Assembly: GCA_023846275.1 (NCBI GenBank)
Contig: CM043869.1
Span: 38,652,737 to 38,716,736 of the forward strand
Origin: Vanilla planifolia
Lineage: Eukaryota; Streptophyta; Magnoliopsida; Asparagales; Orchidaceae
Reading direction: 5' to 3'
DNA: 64,000 nt
Position 1 is the stretch's first letter. Every line of letters starts with the position of its first letter. The notes beneath the pieces were generated by a model. The model was given only the letters and a program-made list of their open reading frames with translations. It ran no database searches and was not told where the DNA came from. The translations under genes and the position numbers were made by a program. Positions 1-12,866 of the stretch are shown piece after piece.

Positions 1-1232
1 TTGGAAGTATTATTAGATATTGTTAATATATTTATGATTGTGTTTGCTATATTGTGATCATTAGGCTCACCTAAATTCACATTTTCTGTTTTATGTATCC
101 TAATTATCATTTTTGTTATTATAGGTTGGAACGTGAGATTTTATTTCTTGTTAATGCTAGTCAGCTATTACTTTATCACAGAATTTTATTACGATACCCT
201 TTATCTACAGATATTTTCTTCTTCTATTTATATTGATTTTATCTATTTCCTCTCTAGTGAACCATGTAGTCTCCAAAGAAATGTGCCATAACTATTATCT
301 TAGTTTCATTATCTTACCTTCTTAAGATGTAACTCTTATCATTCTAATATAATATCTCACTTAAATCCTATTTATAATAAATATCAATCTCAGGATTCTT
401 AGTTTTCTGCTACGTGCTAGCTATCAATGCCTTCTTTATAGCTCAATTGACATCCTTTTTGAATATAGATCTTACAAAGTTGCCTTTTAACTCTTATCAC
501 ACTTCTAAAGCACTTTTCCTTTTAAAGCATTGGCCTTTAACTTTAGAAGTTATATTGTTTTCTACATCTCTATTCTTTATCATAACTTATCGGAGAAACT
601 TAAGAACTAACACTCTTCAGTGCTACTCGATCTCTGATCCGTACTTATTAATTATTATTTCATACCAACATCGTGGACCATATACACAATTTTTCCTAGA
701 CTGATTGTAATATGCTGTGCTATACTGACTGTAATCTTCTTAACTTCCATAACAATATTATTTTAACTTATTTACTTTACATGAGTTTCCATCCATAAAA
801 TTGGTCATATGAAAAACATCTACATTGGTATCCTATCTCACATATTTTTGGCAAGCATCTTAATAACTTGATACCCATTAATGCTAATCCATGTCAATAA
901 ATTGCTCTCTTGTACCTGTTTTCAATAACTTTAACAGAACTCCTACTCATGCCTCCACCAAATTGAATTCATGTGGTTATTGATCATTCGTCTTTCTGGA
1001 GTAATGAAAGCCATATATACAATTTATTTTCTTTCCCTATGCTTTTTGTTAATGTGGGTTTGATTTTTTTGTTGTTGTCTCATACCTTTTCTAATAAATT
1101 CAATTGCTGGACTCTGTAAATATAGTAGTATTAGTATTGAATATTCCATTATTCTTAACAACGATACCAATATACTCCCTCTTCAATAATTTTCTATGCA
1201 TATAATAATGCTTGTTAATTTTTTTTTGGTAG
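1..1232. other. AT-rich intron or flank without recognisable exon
   Basis: No exon of the downstream homeodomain gene could be recognised here. That exon should encode the first part of the homeodomain (helix 1), and it probably lies left of the window. The stretch is AT-rich and ends in a T-rich tract followed by the acceptor TTGGTAG at 1226-1232. An open frame at 414-704 has no exon-like features or family resemblance. Confidence 0.5.
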
Positions 1233-4200
1233 AGCACAAGTATCCTACTGAGGTAATGAAATTGGAGTTTGCAAAGAAAATTGGTTTGTCTGAAAAGCAG
1301 GTTTCTGGATGGTTCTGCCACAGAAGGCTTAAAGAAAAGAAGATACTGCATGATACATTTTATACTAATGGAAAGCAGAATCTTTCCAGCAGTGCCATAC
1401 ATGATTGCACTAGTGGGGTCAGGCAGGAATCTTGTAGCAGTACCAAACAAGTTGATAAAAACATTGATTCCAAAGAAGTAGAAAGTAAAATGCTTTATAG
1501 CTATAATTCTTCAGCTGTTGTTTTTGCCTCTGAAGCCAGCAATAAAGATGTGCATGCTATACATTATGACATTTCAGAAGATAGATCTTCATGTAGTAGT
1601 TCAGCCTATCAAGGAAGGTTACAACAAAATGAAAATCTTAGCTTTGCACAACCCTTTATGTACAACATTTCGTATGGAAGTTGTACATTAATGAGTAACA
1701 AAAGTACGGTCTTGAAGAGCAAAGGGCCGATGGTGAATCCTAGGTTTTCGTTTTTACTAGATAAAAATGAAATTTCAGTTATTTCTATAGTTAAAAGGAA
1801 ACTTGGAGGACTCTATAGAGAAGATGGACCTCCTCTTGGTTTTAAGTTTGACCCACTTCCTCCCAGTGCATTTGAGTCACCAGTTCGGGATTTACACCGC
1901 GGTAATACTTGGTTCTCCAACTTTCAGTTATGAAAAATGCTATTTTGACTTTCACCCGAAGTGGTTTTCTTGGAGCACTTTTCATTTGTATAAAACACAA
2001 AGCCATTGGTATGTTTTTTTTACTGTTATAATGGCTTAGAATTTTTTTTTGCAATGCTTTTCTCTTGGCTAGTTGTTAAAACGCTGTCATACCAGGACTT
2101 AATTTAAAAGACCTCAATGCATGCACTGGCTCCATATAATAGCATTGACTTCAATGTTTTACCACAGAACAACAACAAATCATTATGAATCCGAACATGA
2201 TGCATGTGGGAAGCATCTTATAATTGTATATTTATTTGAAAAATTGTAGTTATAATTAGATGAGTTAAGAATTGAATCTGTCCATATTTTTTTCATTCCA
2301 ATGCTGAACATACTTTTTTTTCAAAGCACCACTTGTGAAGAATTAATTAATTCTGAAAATTATCCTGTTCCATTTCTTCAAATCCAATCAACTGATAATA
2401 CAAGTATGGTAAGCCATTATTGGATAATATTTTCATCATTCATGTACATTTATTTTGACTTTATTTGATATGCCATGTCTTCTTGCATTGCATTCATTGC
2501 ATTTTTTGAATCGAGTAGTCATAATATTAGAAATGAATCTTAGCTATGTTGTAGTCAAGTTGTATAATTCATGCTATTAACTTTTTCAATTTTGGAGAGA
2601 CATCGAATTATCATTTAATTTTCCAATTTTATCTTTTCTTATTTCTCTTATTCTCAAGCAACTATGTATCTGTAGTCTCTTTTATTCTTTTAAAGCTACA
2701 CTTTATGATGATTGACCCCTTTATTGGAGCTCTATGTTACGCTAACTTGTTTAAGTAACAAAATGGAAAATATATTTAATTAGATGCTATGAAGTGTAAA
2801 TGTGTAATGAAGTTATGTCTTGAAAACTAATCACAGTATATTTAATTTTAATTTAACAACAATGTTGATAAGGTTGTTGGACATTGATCAAGGACATTAT
2901 TAAGATTGAAAAATAAAAACAATAATCATTATTTCATGTTTCCAAGAGATGGAGATGTGTGTAGGATTTGCAAATCATGATATTAGGGTTATAGGTGATA
3001 TTGTCTTATTTGATCTTATTTTCATTCCATGAATATATAAGATAGAGCTCTTAATGAAGACGCTCTTTAGATCAGCTTTTGTTTGTGAGAAAGGAGACTT
3101 TTTGGATATTTTGCCTAGATCATAGAAGCTTCTTCATCCTTATGAGTGTAATGCTAACTTGATCTGTAATGCCATATCTCAAATATGTTGAAGTGGTCCA
3201 AGATAGGCATATTTATAGATTTAGTGATGATTTGATAGTCATATGGCATTGTAATTGACTAGATCCAAAATCTTCAATGGTCATAATCGCTTGAGCTAGG
3301 TTGACGTGGATAATGGCTTTGGAAAACCTCTATAAGTGTAGATGTGGCCCTGTTGTCCTGCTTGATTTGCATGTTAGTAATGGCCGAAGAATCAAACAAG
3401 TGTTAATGGTTTTTCGAATGTGAGATGCTCCACTTCATTTGATGATCCTTTGTTGTTGGGAATTAATGATGCAATGCTAAATTGATGTTAATAAATGATG
3501 TTTTAATGTCAAAAAACTTTGATTGGGTGTCATTCATCATAGTATTGATTAAATCCAAGGGCTGACATTTAATCTCAATCTTTTTTGCATAGGCTAACAA
3601 TATGCCCTTTATAGCCATACTATTTGGTTTCTTTCCTCTTTTAAATTTTATTGAACTATGTTGTGCTATTTGATAGCTTAACAAATAGTGGGAAATTGAA
3701 TATAATAGATTTTCTCATGTTCACTTAATTTGTACGATGTTATCTTTTCTTATTCAGGTTTTAGGTTCATGGTAGTAATATGAAGTTCTGATTTTGTTTA
3801 TGGTAGCCATTTTGCAGTACTTCTGCTAGAGGGGAAACAATTTTTTGTTTGTGAATACCTTGTGTTTGCTTGCCGTGTATGGGATTCTTAAACTATACAA
3901 ATTTATCATAATATCAGTGGAACATTCTGAATATATTTTCATCTTTTATTTCTTATTGCCCTGCAAAACTTGTAGTTTAACCTAAAGTTAACTATTGTAT
4001 CTTATGTAGATGTATATTGTGTCTATGTTTTTGTTGTCATGCTCTGTGAAGTTTTTCCTTTAGATGTCCCATAAAATTAGAGCCATATTACCTGTTCTGA
4101 ATTGTGTTTTAACCCACGTTTCCATAACTTCAATGTGGAATTGAATACGACTTAACAGTCCTCTAGTCAATCACTTGTTCCAAAGTTGAACCAAAACTCT

Positions 4201-5985
4201 GTATTTATTTGAAGTTTTGTATCGTTCCTCAGGCATTATTTTAAGCTATGTTCTATAAATACATGTAGTTCGGTCATCTGTGATACACTGAGATAAGTGG
4301 TACATTGGAGCAGCACAAGGATGCATCGATAACTATATAATGAGTATTTGTTTTTTCATATCAAGCATTCTCACGAAATAGCAAGAATGCGCATCTAAAG
4401 TTCTATCAATGAAACTTTTTATCTCTGAAACTACAATTGTATTTTCTATCCTCTAGCCTCTGTTTCTCTTACATAGATGTCTTCATTTTTTTTTATCGAG
4501 TTATTTTTTGAGCTATGAATCACCTTTGTGCACATTTTGACCACAATCATTTTTATTATTAGCTTACATATGATTCACTAAAATATTTTATGACATTGTC
4601 TTTCAGAACCATACTATGTCGGTGATTCTATGCATCACGAGTCTTTGAGCATCTTTAGGAATATCAAAGAACAAAAGGTAAATTCCTCAGTTAGTCTCCC
4701 TTGATACATTGCACCATTTGCATTGGATGGCTCACTATTTACTTTATGTAGGCAGGTTCACGCTGCAAAGCTCCTCGATTTCTGTACTTTTGAATTTGTT
4801 GTTCATTAAGCATCCATACTCTCCTCCTTCATGTTGAACCAACTTAATTTAATCCCTTTTCCCTGATAATTTACTTCAATTAACTATTAGTTGGAGTATG
4901 CTTTGTGCATTAACAGTCGTAGGTTACTTAGAGTACAAGCCATTGCTCATGTTTTTGTGCAGGCTTATGCATGTTGTTTTTGTACGCAAAACTGCATTAA
5001 ATTGTCATTTTTTTCTTTGTTGTTATCCCATCCTTGAAGTGTTCTCAATTCACGGTAACTTTATGCATTCCCAGCTCATGCTAACTTTGGCATTCCCTGG
5101 TTTGTCTTCTATTAGAGAATCACTGAAAACTGGAGGAGAGTTTGTTTCACATTCCTCTTTATTTGAACTTTTTTAATTCTATGGATGGGTTTCTTATTTG
5201 TACTGCATATTATAGTATATATACTTTGCTGTGAGCTCTTTGCTGCTTTTCAACTTTTAGGCGAACAACGATAGACTTGAGACGCTTGTTACCAAATCTT
5301 ATCCGGAACAAATGGCTTTCAATAGAACAAAACGAAGTTACAATGGTTGCAATGAGATTACTAAGTTGCAGACAAGGAAAGCTTCCATTTCTAGTCACAG
5401 CAAGTATGCTCAATGTCGAAACTTTGCTGCTAGCAAGGTTGAGAACTCTATGAATCAAACTTCTTATTTAGGAGGCAGGAATACTTTGAAACAATTTAAA
5501 CATACACTGGAAGACACATTTGATCACAAAACTAGCAGTAATTTGCTTCAAACGTTTCCGGGGTCAATCGAAGGCTCGTTTCCTTATTGTACTTGGGATG
5601 CTGAATTGTTCCAGAGAGAACATTTTGATGTAAGGTCCTCAATGGAAAAGCATAAGAAACATGACCACTTTGCTTCAGGGTGCTGGCTTTGGCCTCGACA
5701 ACCTTCAAAGGTTCTTATTATACGGTCAGATTTAATAATGGACCCTGGATTTTCACTTAAATTTACGTTTTGCAGGACTGGGTTAGAACGGAAAGAGCTC
5801 AAGAGAATCATGCTTTTGAGCCTGGAATGACTATAGAAGGCAGAACTAAGGTGAAATGTTTGATTAAGATTATCTTGAATTCATATTTCTTTTTCTCAAG
5901 TCTGATCTTCTTCATTAATGTGTAGTTCCAGCAGCAGTGCGCCAGAAACGTTTTGGTGAACCCAAGTGTTAAGCACAATCAGTAA
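1233..5985 (+). CDS. Homeodomain-like protein, 3' part (exons 1233-1901, 4607-4677, 5261-5710, 5776-5850, 5926-5985)
   Basis: The first visible exon opens inside a homeodomain. HKYPTEVMKLEFAKKIGL is followed by the recognition helix QVSGWFCHRRLKEKK, with WFCHRR in place of the usual WFQNRR. That variant is typical of a plant group related to the RINGLET/DDT-homeobox proteins, and I recall Arabidopsis At4g03250 as similar. Further on are a Ser-rich stretch, the plant motif PLGFKFDPLPPSAFESPVRD (about residues 202-221 of the visible part) and a basic C-terminal half. All junctions are GT-AG with matching phase: G|AA at 1901/4607, and phase 0 at the other three. The protein ends at TAA 5983-5985, giving 440 complete codons in the window plus one shared with the missing upstream exon. 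A nuclear DNA-binding role is inferred from the homeodomain. The 2.7-kb intron 1902-4606 contains nothing I recognise. Helix 1 is not in the window, so the model is incomplete at its 5' end. Confidence 0.85.
1902..4606 (+). other. Large AT-rich intron of the homeodomain gene
   Basis: The intron has a GT donor after CACCGCG and a TTTCAG acceptor, and it is spliced in phase 1. I see no coding domain, transposon end or tandem repeat in it. Short open frames such as 3463-3684 on the minus strand show no family resemblance. Confidence 0.7.
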
Positions 5986-6423
5986 GGTGAGCATAAGAAT
6001 AACATCATGTTGTTGCTTCATTATATTTTTTGATGATTTTATCAATTTAATAACATTTGTTGATAGTTAGCATTTTTTTAGAGCACTGTGACTCAACTAC
6101 ACCCATGACCAACCATGTTGATTGCTTTGCACAATAGAAATTCTGCATCTCTGAGATGAAAACATTTTAGGTAGTATCCAGAATCATTAATAATGTAAAT
6201 CAAGCATCCCAGTTATGTCTAGCTTAAAAAGTTATTTCAGACACATTCCTGTCAGCTGAAGGTGATAACAGTTCCTTTCTAAAGCAGGTGTTAGTGTGAT
6301 TCATAGGTTACAGGCCAGACCTTTTCACATTGGTTTTTTTTGTTACGATATGTACCGATAAGTTCATTCTGTGCCTCTTTTTCTGTGAACTTCCTAGTTA
6401 GTTTGGTCTTTCTGTATTGGTGG

Positions 6424-6765
6424 TTATTTTTCTTGCCTTTTTTTGCACTTCTTACTTTTCTATGATGATGATGAAGTTTGAAAAAAATTAGTATGATAAA
6501 ATGTGCCTATGCCAAATAGTTCAAAATTGAAGAAAAAAAGCATGCAAACGTTATCAGAAATGTTCATAATAGAAAGCAGCACTAGATGGTGATGTTATTT
6601 TTCTTGCCCCTTTTTTACAATTCTTACTTTTCTATGATGATTGATGAAGTTTGAAAAAAATTAGTGTGCTAAAATGTGCCTAAACCAAATAGTTCAAAAT
6701 TGAAGAAAAAAACATGCAAACGTTATCAGCAATGTTCATAATAGACAGCAGCTCTAGAAATTAAG
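6424..6765. repeat. Tandem duplication, two copies of about 171 bp
   Basis: A segment starting TTATTTTTCTTGCC at 6424 recurs at 6595. Both copies contain CTTACTTTTCTATGATGAT, GAAGTTTGAAAAAAATTAGT, TAGTTCAAAATTGAAGAAAA and CAAACGTTATCAG in the same order. They differ by scattered substitutions and small indels, so the duplication is not recent. Confidence 0.9.
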
Positions 6766-9453
6766 ACCACCTTTTAATAATTTGCCCTTATTTATTACTT
6801 TCAAGTTATGCATATGGAGTGGAAGGAAACATGTCATGTGTAGGAAACAATAACAATTGAAATTAAATCCAAGAGAGATCATTATCATGAGCAACTGAGT
6901 AACCAATGTGCATGAATTAGCATAAGAAGAATTAGAAAATATGGCCAACCAGTGTAAACATATATGCAGATAACAAATTATACCATCCTATCTACCAATT
7001 GGACAAAGCATCAATGTGTGCTTGCAATAAGCTACATCAATCATTGTACTCTTCTGAAATTTCATGAAGAAAACAAGCAAATTAAAGGGAAACATAAAAT
7101 CATGATAATAATATTTGTCTACATAAAAGTTCAATAATAATGATTGCTAAATTAAAATATCTTTAAATCCCCTTCTACCTAGCTTTATTGACGTATGATA
7201 GAGTCAAGCAATCATGAGGGTGAGATTTTATGGTATAAAGAAGTTAATCAGTATTGAACACCACTTTGGTTATAAAATTATGGAAACTACTTTTAGTTTT
7301 TTCATCCTTCCCCAATAGCATTGGCCTACATTGCACATCGTCTACTTGCCATTGCACATTACCTATTGTCAATCTTTACTTGTTGGCACTTGTTAACTTT
7401 TCGTCATCTACCATTTCTCATCAACTGTTGTTATTTCTTGGTCATCGTCATTGTCATCCCTCAGGTTATCACCACAACCTTCCTGTCTCCTGATAGCCAA
7501 CAATCACCGTCATTGATCATCATTATTACCCTTCGGTCAATTGTCTAACACCAGTTATCACCTCCAATTTCTCACTTCCGCTTCCACCTTTGAATCAACC
7601 AAAAGAAATGTTGTATGATGTGATGTGTGATGTTTCTTCATAAGAGAATAAAAACATTCTAGAAGCAATTTTTTGAAATTCACTTTTAAAAATAAAAATT
7701 TCATTTTTACTCTATTTATGATGAAACAAATGGACTTTATGTAAAGAAGGGAAATTAAATTTGAGAAAACTACTTTCTTCTATTGATGTTCAATTTGAAT
7801 TCAAGTGAAAGAAGTCATTTTCACTAGTTAGATAATGATGCAAAAGATTTTTTACTTATGTTTGTTGGAGTTTTTAAAGATAACATAAATGATCAAAATC
7901 TCACTTGGGAGCCATTGGGTCAGTGCTTAGGAAGGGGCACTCATAGTTCTAACTAATGGATAACTAGGCTAGGCAAGGCCAGTGGATTAGAAGCCTTAGT
8001 GCCCAAGCTTGCACATTCACAAAAAGAAGGCAACCATGACTAGAATTGCTTTGAGGAGGCCATAATGTTTCTACCCATGTGGTTGGTCATTCATACCAAG
8101 TGTTGGAATATGTGGTATATGTTAAACACACAAGAGGGTGAATAGTTATGTTTTAATGAATTTGTAGTGTGATGAAAATTTGCAGAAGTCTTAATACAAT
8201 TGTGTAAGAAATGTAGTGAGAGAAAGAAACAAATTTGTAGATAGTTTTTAATTTTAAATAATGAGCTTTTGTCTACATTTAGTCATGAAAAATTAGCTTT
8301 ATAAAATCATAAATGCCTTTTATAAATGCAAATAGGCAGAATTCTTATAAAAATCCATTGGGATCACTACAACTTAAAAGACTTTACTTAAATTTGGCTC
8401 AAAAGAGCATGCAAAAAATTTTGGCCCAAAAGAGCCCAAATTTATTAGGCCAAAAAGTTTTCATGAGACGAGATTATCAACTCAAATACGAATATCTATA
8501 ATCATTGATATAATCTTGGATGCCCATCTAAAAACATTTGATTTAAAGATGATTGAAAGATATGAATGATTTGCTTAATGAAATGGTTGCAATTCAAGAA
8601 GAGAAGATTTGCAATCTTCAAGCACTTGCGTCTTTTCCCTCAACTCAAAGATTTTGCTAAGTAGAATGTAATAGTTCAAGATGTTCAATATGCTTCATCA
8701 TAAAATTAGGTTTATAAATGATGAATTTATAGTCAAGGGTCAGCATAATGCAAGTTAAACAATCTTATAACTATTTAAGTTAATTTTAGAATTAATTTGA
8801 AGAGATTCAGGAATTCTAGTCGATTGATACAGGTTTGTTGATATTAACAGTGAACAATCCAAATAGGTTAAGCCTAATCCTCAAGTAACAACAAATGACA
8901 TATTGGACAATTTGATATCTAATTCGATGATTAGCATTTATCCATTAGATGGTCCGATCTTTATATGATAGAACCCACAATTTTAAAATCATTTTCAGCA
9001 AGAAGTTTGTCCAAATGTCGAACAAGTTTTTCGGATGATTCAATAGTTATTCAATAGAATGCCAATTATGATAGATGGAGCCCATAGGAAGTTTGAACCT
9101 CGTCGGACCTGCCATTGGATGCTTATCGGTTCATATGCCCGTTTGACATAGAACTGATTTCATGGCTCAAATTATGTTAAATATTTGATTGACAGTTGGA
9201 TGCTTATTGGAAGACCATTAGATAGATTATCGGATGGTCCGATGGTCATTTAATAAAGACTCTTTTAAATTTGATATCTCTACCATTTATCAGATGGTTG
9301 ATCGGATTGTTTGATCTTGGTCTGATGAGTTATTTACTATATGAAATATTTAGTACGATCCTTGTTTTGATGATATTGTTTAGAAACATTGTTTGGTCAT
9401 GTATTTTGTAAGATGTGAAATTGACAGATGATGAGGCAGTATGAAATCTTGCT

Positions 9454-9595
9454 ATGAGATTTGAAGTAGAAGGTAGTGATGACGAGAATGACAATGCAAT
9501 GGATACAAATCTGAATCGCAATTCGGATACTTTGAATTTCTACTCTAAGGAACTTAGATTGCAACCTAGGGATGTACATGCATGTAAGATAAAAG
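9454..9595 (+). other. Exon-like open stretch of unknown origin
   Basis: This frame reads as an acidic, Ser/Asn-rich peptide (EGSDDENDNAMD, then NSDTLNFYSKELRLQPRDVHAC) and is followed by a donor-like GTAAGATAAA at 9586. Its codon makeup looks more protein-like than the surrounding AT-rich DNA. It could be a captured gene fragment, an exon of an unrecognised gene, or chance. I do not recognise the family. Confidence 0.2.
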
Positions 9596-11589
9596 AAACC
9601 GTAGTTTCTAGTCTGAGGCTTTGCCAAGCAAACAATTTTCCTAATCTTTTTTATTCCATAAAATATATTTACAAGAGTATAAAGCAAAACTTAGATCCAA
9701 AAGAAAAAATGACAAAATACTATTTCTAATTAAATTACAAAAATAAGATAAACTAAATAAAAACTAAATAAGGTCTATTGGATCAATTCAATCATTATCT
9801 TAATATAGCATGTCTTAAATCAAAAATATCAGTTTATCATTTTGTAGGAAGCCTTATAATAATCTTTTCTAGAACCCTTATAAATCTATTTAGAAACTAA
9901 ATGTAAAAGCTTTTTGAGCAAGTTTATATGATATACAATGCCATGAGATCATTCACTCGTAAGCTTACCATTCAACAATTTGAGTGTCTTTTAAAAATTA
10001 AGTCATAGGCTGCAGTTATGCCCAATAAAGAAGATGACTCAAGGTGCATTTAATCAAGATTGTCTTTGAATGGCTAGCCAAGTAAGCTAAAATTTGTACA
10101 TTTGGCTTATCTGGACTTTGCTAATTAGCTATAATACTTGATACTCTAAATAAGCAGAATAAATAATCTGAAATATCATTAAACGATAAAAAATAAAAAT
10201 ATAAGAGATGTGATTTTGTTAACATCAAATACACTAACAAGTCCATGGGATTAATAATCTCCCAATCCAATATGAGTTTGTGAGGTCAAAATCAAACTCA
10301 TGTTTGAAAAGGTCTTTGTCCTAATGCTCTGTTAAGGGCACTTTAAGGGGTTCTATTGAGAGTCATAGCTATAGTTTTGTTTTGAATATCTTTCTTTCAA
10401 TAAAAATTCTTCTGCTTAAAAGGATTGTGCTATGGTCTCAATCAGAAAATGCTAACAAAATACATAACAAGTGATATAGTAACTAATTTAACATCACATG
10501 TGGAGTGTACAAATGTTGAATGGATGATATGCAACTAGATTCCAGTGATTTACTTCTTTTCGCACTTGATGGGCTTAGTTTTGGAAAGGGTTTATGTAAT
10601 GGTGGTTGGGCTTTGTGAGCAAGCTGTCGTCAGGTCTCCTGTTGAGGTTTAATTGAGGATGACACTTCAGCCCTAGCTGGCCATTGCGATTGAGAGCAGA
10701 TGGATCTCCTGCTTGATCGCCTAATTTTTTCGGGAGATGGTGCTTCCTAATGGGTTGCTGGGCATGTCAAGGTAGCTTAGGCTCAACAGTGACACCCTTT
10801 TGTTTGAGTAGGGAGCATGTAGTATGGCGTTGAGTGGGGCAATAGGCAGTCAAGGGTTCTCCTTCACATTTGGTGCTCATGCTATTGTAATGCGTGCAAA
10901 TGTAGTAGTAGAAGTAATAACTTTCAGTTGCTTTACGAAGATTGATAGTCATACTTGTTCTTGGCAGCTGTATTTGTTCATAGAGAAAACAAAATTAGAA
11001 TCCAAAACAACAATGAACTTATATATTCAAATAACATGTTACTTATAAATTTGTTCTTCACTTTTAAGAAGATAAGAAGTTCATCCTGTTTCCAAATGGT
11101 GCCAGATTGAATTGAGCGATGCCACTTTTGCGATGATTTAGAATCTAGAAATGCGTATTTCATGCGACTAATGAGCATGAAGATTAAAATTTTGCAAATT
11201 CATTCGAAGGAAAGCAAGAAAATATTCAAGAATAGAAGAGATTAAAAGTAAGATTATGTATACATGGAAGTGATTATGGCATTTGAATTGTGAGAATAAA
11301 GGATTAAAATTAGGCATTTTTTTAAAGAAGAAAAAATATTTGAAAGTATAAGAGAATGGGAGGAGAGATAATGCATAGAAAACAAGAAACTGAAATCCTC
11401 CCCTGTTGACTTCACTCTTGAAGTTCTTCAAACTTGAGTCATTCCCAAGCACTGAACTAACCAATTCTACAGGTCTTTTTCTTACAATGGGTAAGAAAAC
11501 TGCATAATTCCCAAAATAACCAGGCAAAAAGATGTTGTAAAGAATAACTTTTGTCGTCCACTTTTACCTCAAGAATAGAAACATCTTCC

Positions 11590-11870
11590 ACATGCTGCTT
11601 TACAGCTTAATAGCTGCATAAAATGGCCTTGCTGAGCTTTGTTTCATTCATCTTGGTCGAGATTACCGGCAGTTGAGATAAACAGAGAAATCTTCTTTTA
11701 CCAAATACATAAATGTGTCCTTCCCTTGACATGTTGGAATTACCTGTCTTATAACTTAGGCATCCATGGGACACAGAATCCAATCTCCTGGAAGCTGAGA
11801 CAGGAGAAACTTCCTCATCTTTGGACTGAGAACAGTGATCTCATGGGGCTCTGAAACAATACTTCGGTGG
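11590..11870 (-). other. Exon-like open stretch of unknown origin, minus strand
   Basis: On the minus strand a frame stays open for about 80 codons, from DHCSQSKDEEVSPVSASRR to SKAILCSY. It has no introns and is less AT-rich than its surroundings. No domain is recognisable, and the neighbouring minus-strand frame at 11168-11527 continues no known protein. A gene remnant or chance are both possible. Confidence 0.18.
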
Positions 11871-12857
11871 CATTTTGGCCCAGTTTTTGGATAGAGAGAT
11901 GCCATCAGGTAATGAGCTAAGTTGAATCTTTAACATCTGCCATACCTCATGCCATCAAAAAGTTGATGAAACTTCATCAGATTTATGCTGCAAAAGAAGA
12001 AATCGAAGACTAAATGGATTTCTTGCCCTTTTGGATCATGATATCTCTGCATATTTTCTTAGATAGCCTCTCTTATAGCCAATCTTCTCGTTATGTATAG
12101 AGAATTTGAGCTGTTTGTAATCTCAAGTTCTTGTAAAGGTGTGTTTTCTTCGCTGTATATATTTGAAATGGTGACTGGTAAGTTTGATTGCTTGTATACG
12201 ACGGACTTAAGTGTAAGCGCTTAGCCAATTTATGATTTTTTTTTTTTAATTTTTTTTTTTATATGCATATTTTTATTTTTTAACTAAAATTTAATTTAAA
12301 AATTATGTTAATAATAATTAAATATTTTAAAAGATTGATCAAAATGTTTCTTTTAAATATATTTAAAATATGCTTAGTTTTTGTTAACAAAAATTTAGTA
12401 AAGGTTAATTATATCTAATAAATCTAACCACAATTTAAGTATATTTTGTCTTATCAGATTTAAATATGTTTTTATTTTTAAAACGTAGGTTATTTTAATA
12501 GTCCTAATTAAGTATTTAATATAAAATATTTTTTATAATATTTAATAATAATAATTAATTTTTTTTTTTATAGATATCGAACGACTGGGGTTTAGAAGGG
12601 AAACCTCGGGCCGTGATGGTGAAGCACCGATGAAACTATAGCCTGTCGATGCTGGCAAAAAATAACGGCCATTGTAGTGGCAGCCGGAGTAGAAGAAGAT
12701 GGTCGCATGAGAGGGCGAAAGGGAACAGATTTGCTAATCGTTAATGTTTTCACTCACAACGAAGGGTCCTGTAGGGTTTGGTCAGTTTTTTTTTTTTTTT
12801 TTCAAACGCTATAATTGACGGCGAAGGAAAGGCATTTCCGTCTTACTGGATTCTTCG

Positions 12858-12866
12858 ATGAAGTTG
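12858..12866 (+). other. INTS9: INTS9 first coding exon, only 9 coding nt (Met-Lys-Leu)
   Basis: The frame of the next exon has no usable ATG. It reads TTG AAG ACG at 12941, with a stop in frame at 12911. Upstream, ATG AAG TTG at 12858-12866 is followed directly by a donor GTAAAT. The intron (12867-12946, 80 bp) has a T19 tract and ends in CATTGAAG. Joining the exons in phase 0 gives MKL-TCLSKG, the N-terminus I remember for plant INTS9. The exon presumably also carries 5' UTR upstream. Confidence 0.85.

Larger units (their letters stand above)
5986..12857. other. Intergenic region between the homeodomain gene and INTS9
   Basis: This AT-rich stretch includes the 3' UTR of the homeodomain gene and the 5' flank of INTS9. 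It contains a 171-bp tandem duplication (6424-6765), a section with recurring GATGGTCCGAT-like words (about 8930-9320) and two exon-like stretches listed separately. The last 300 bases (12570-12857) are more GC-rich and probably hold the INTS9 promoter and 5' UTR. No complete gene was recognised. Confidence 0.6.

Noticed and set aside
1803..2054. Open frames on both strands overlapping the end of the homeodomain exon
   Set aside because: They are out of frame with the recognised protein and cross the splice donor at 1902.
7254..7548. Possible small membrane protein from hydrophobic frames
   Set aside because: The hydrophobicity follows from a low-complexity T- and C-rich stretch; there is no start context, homology or exon structure.
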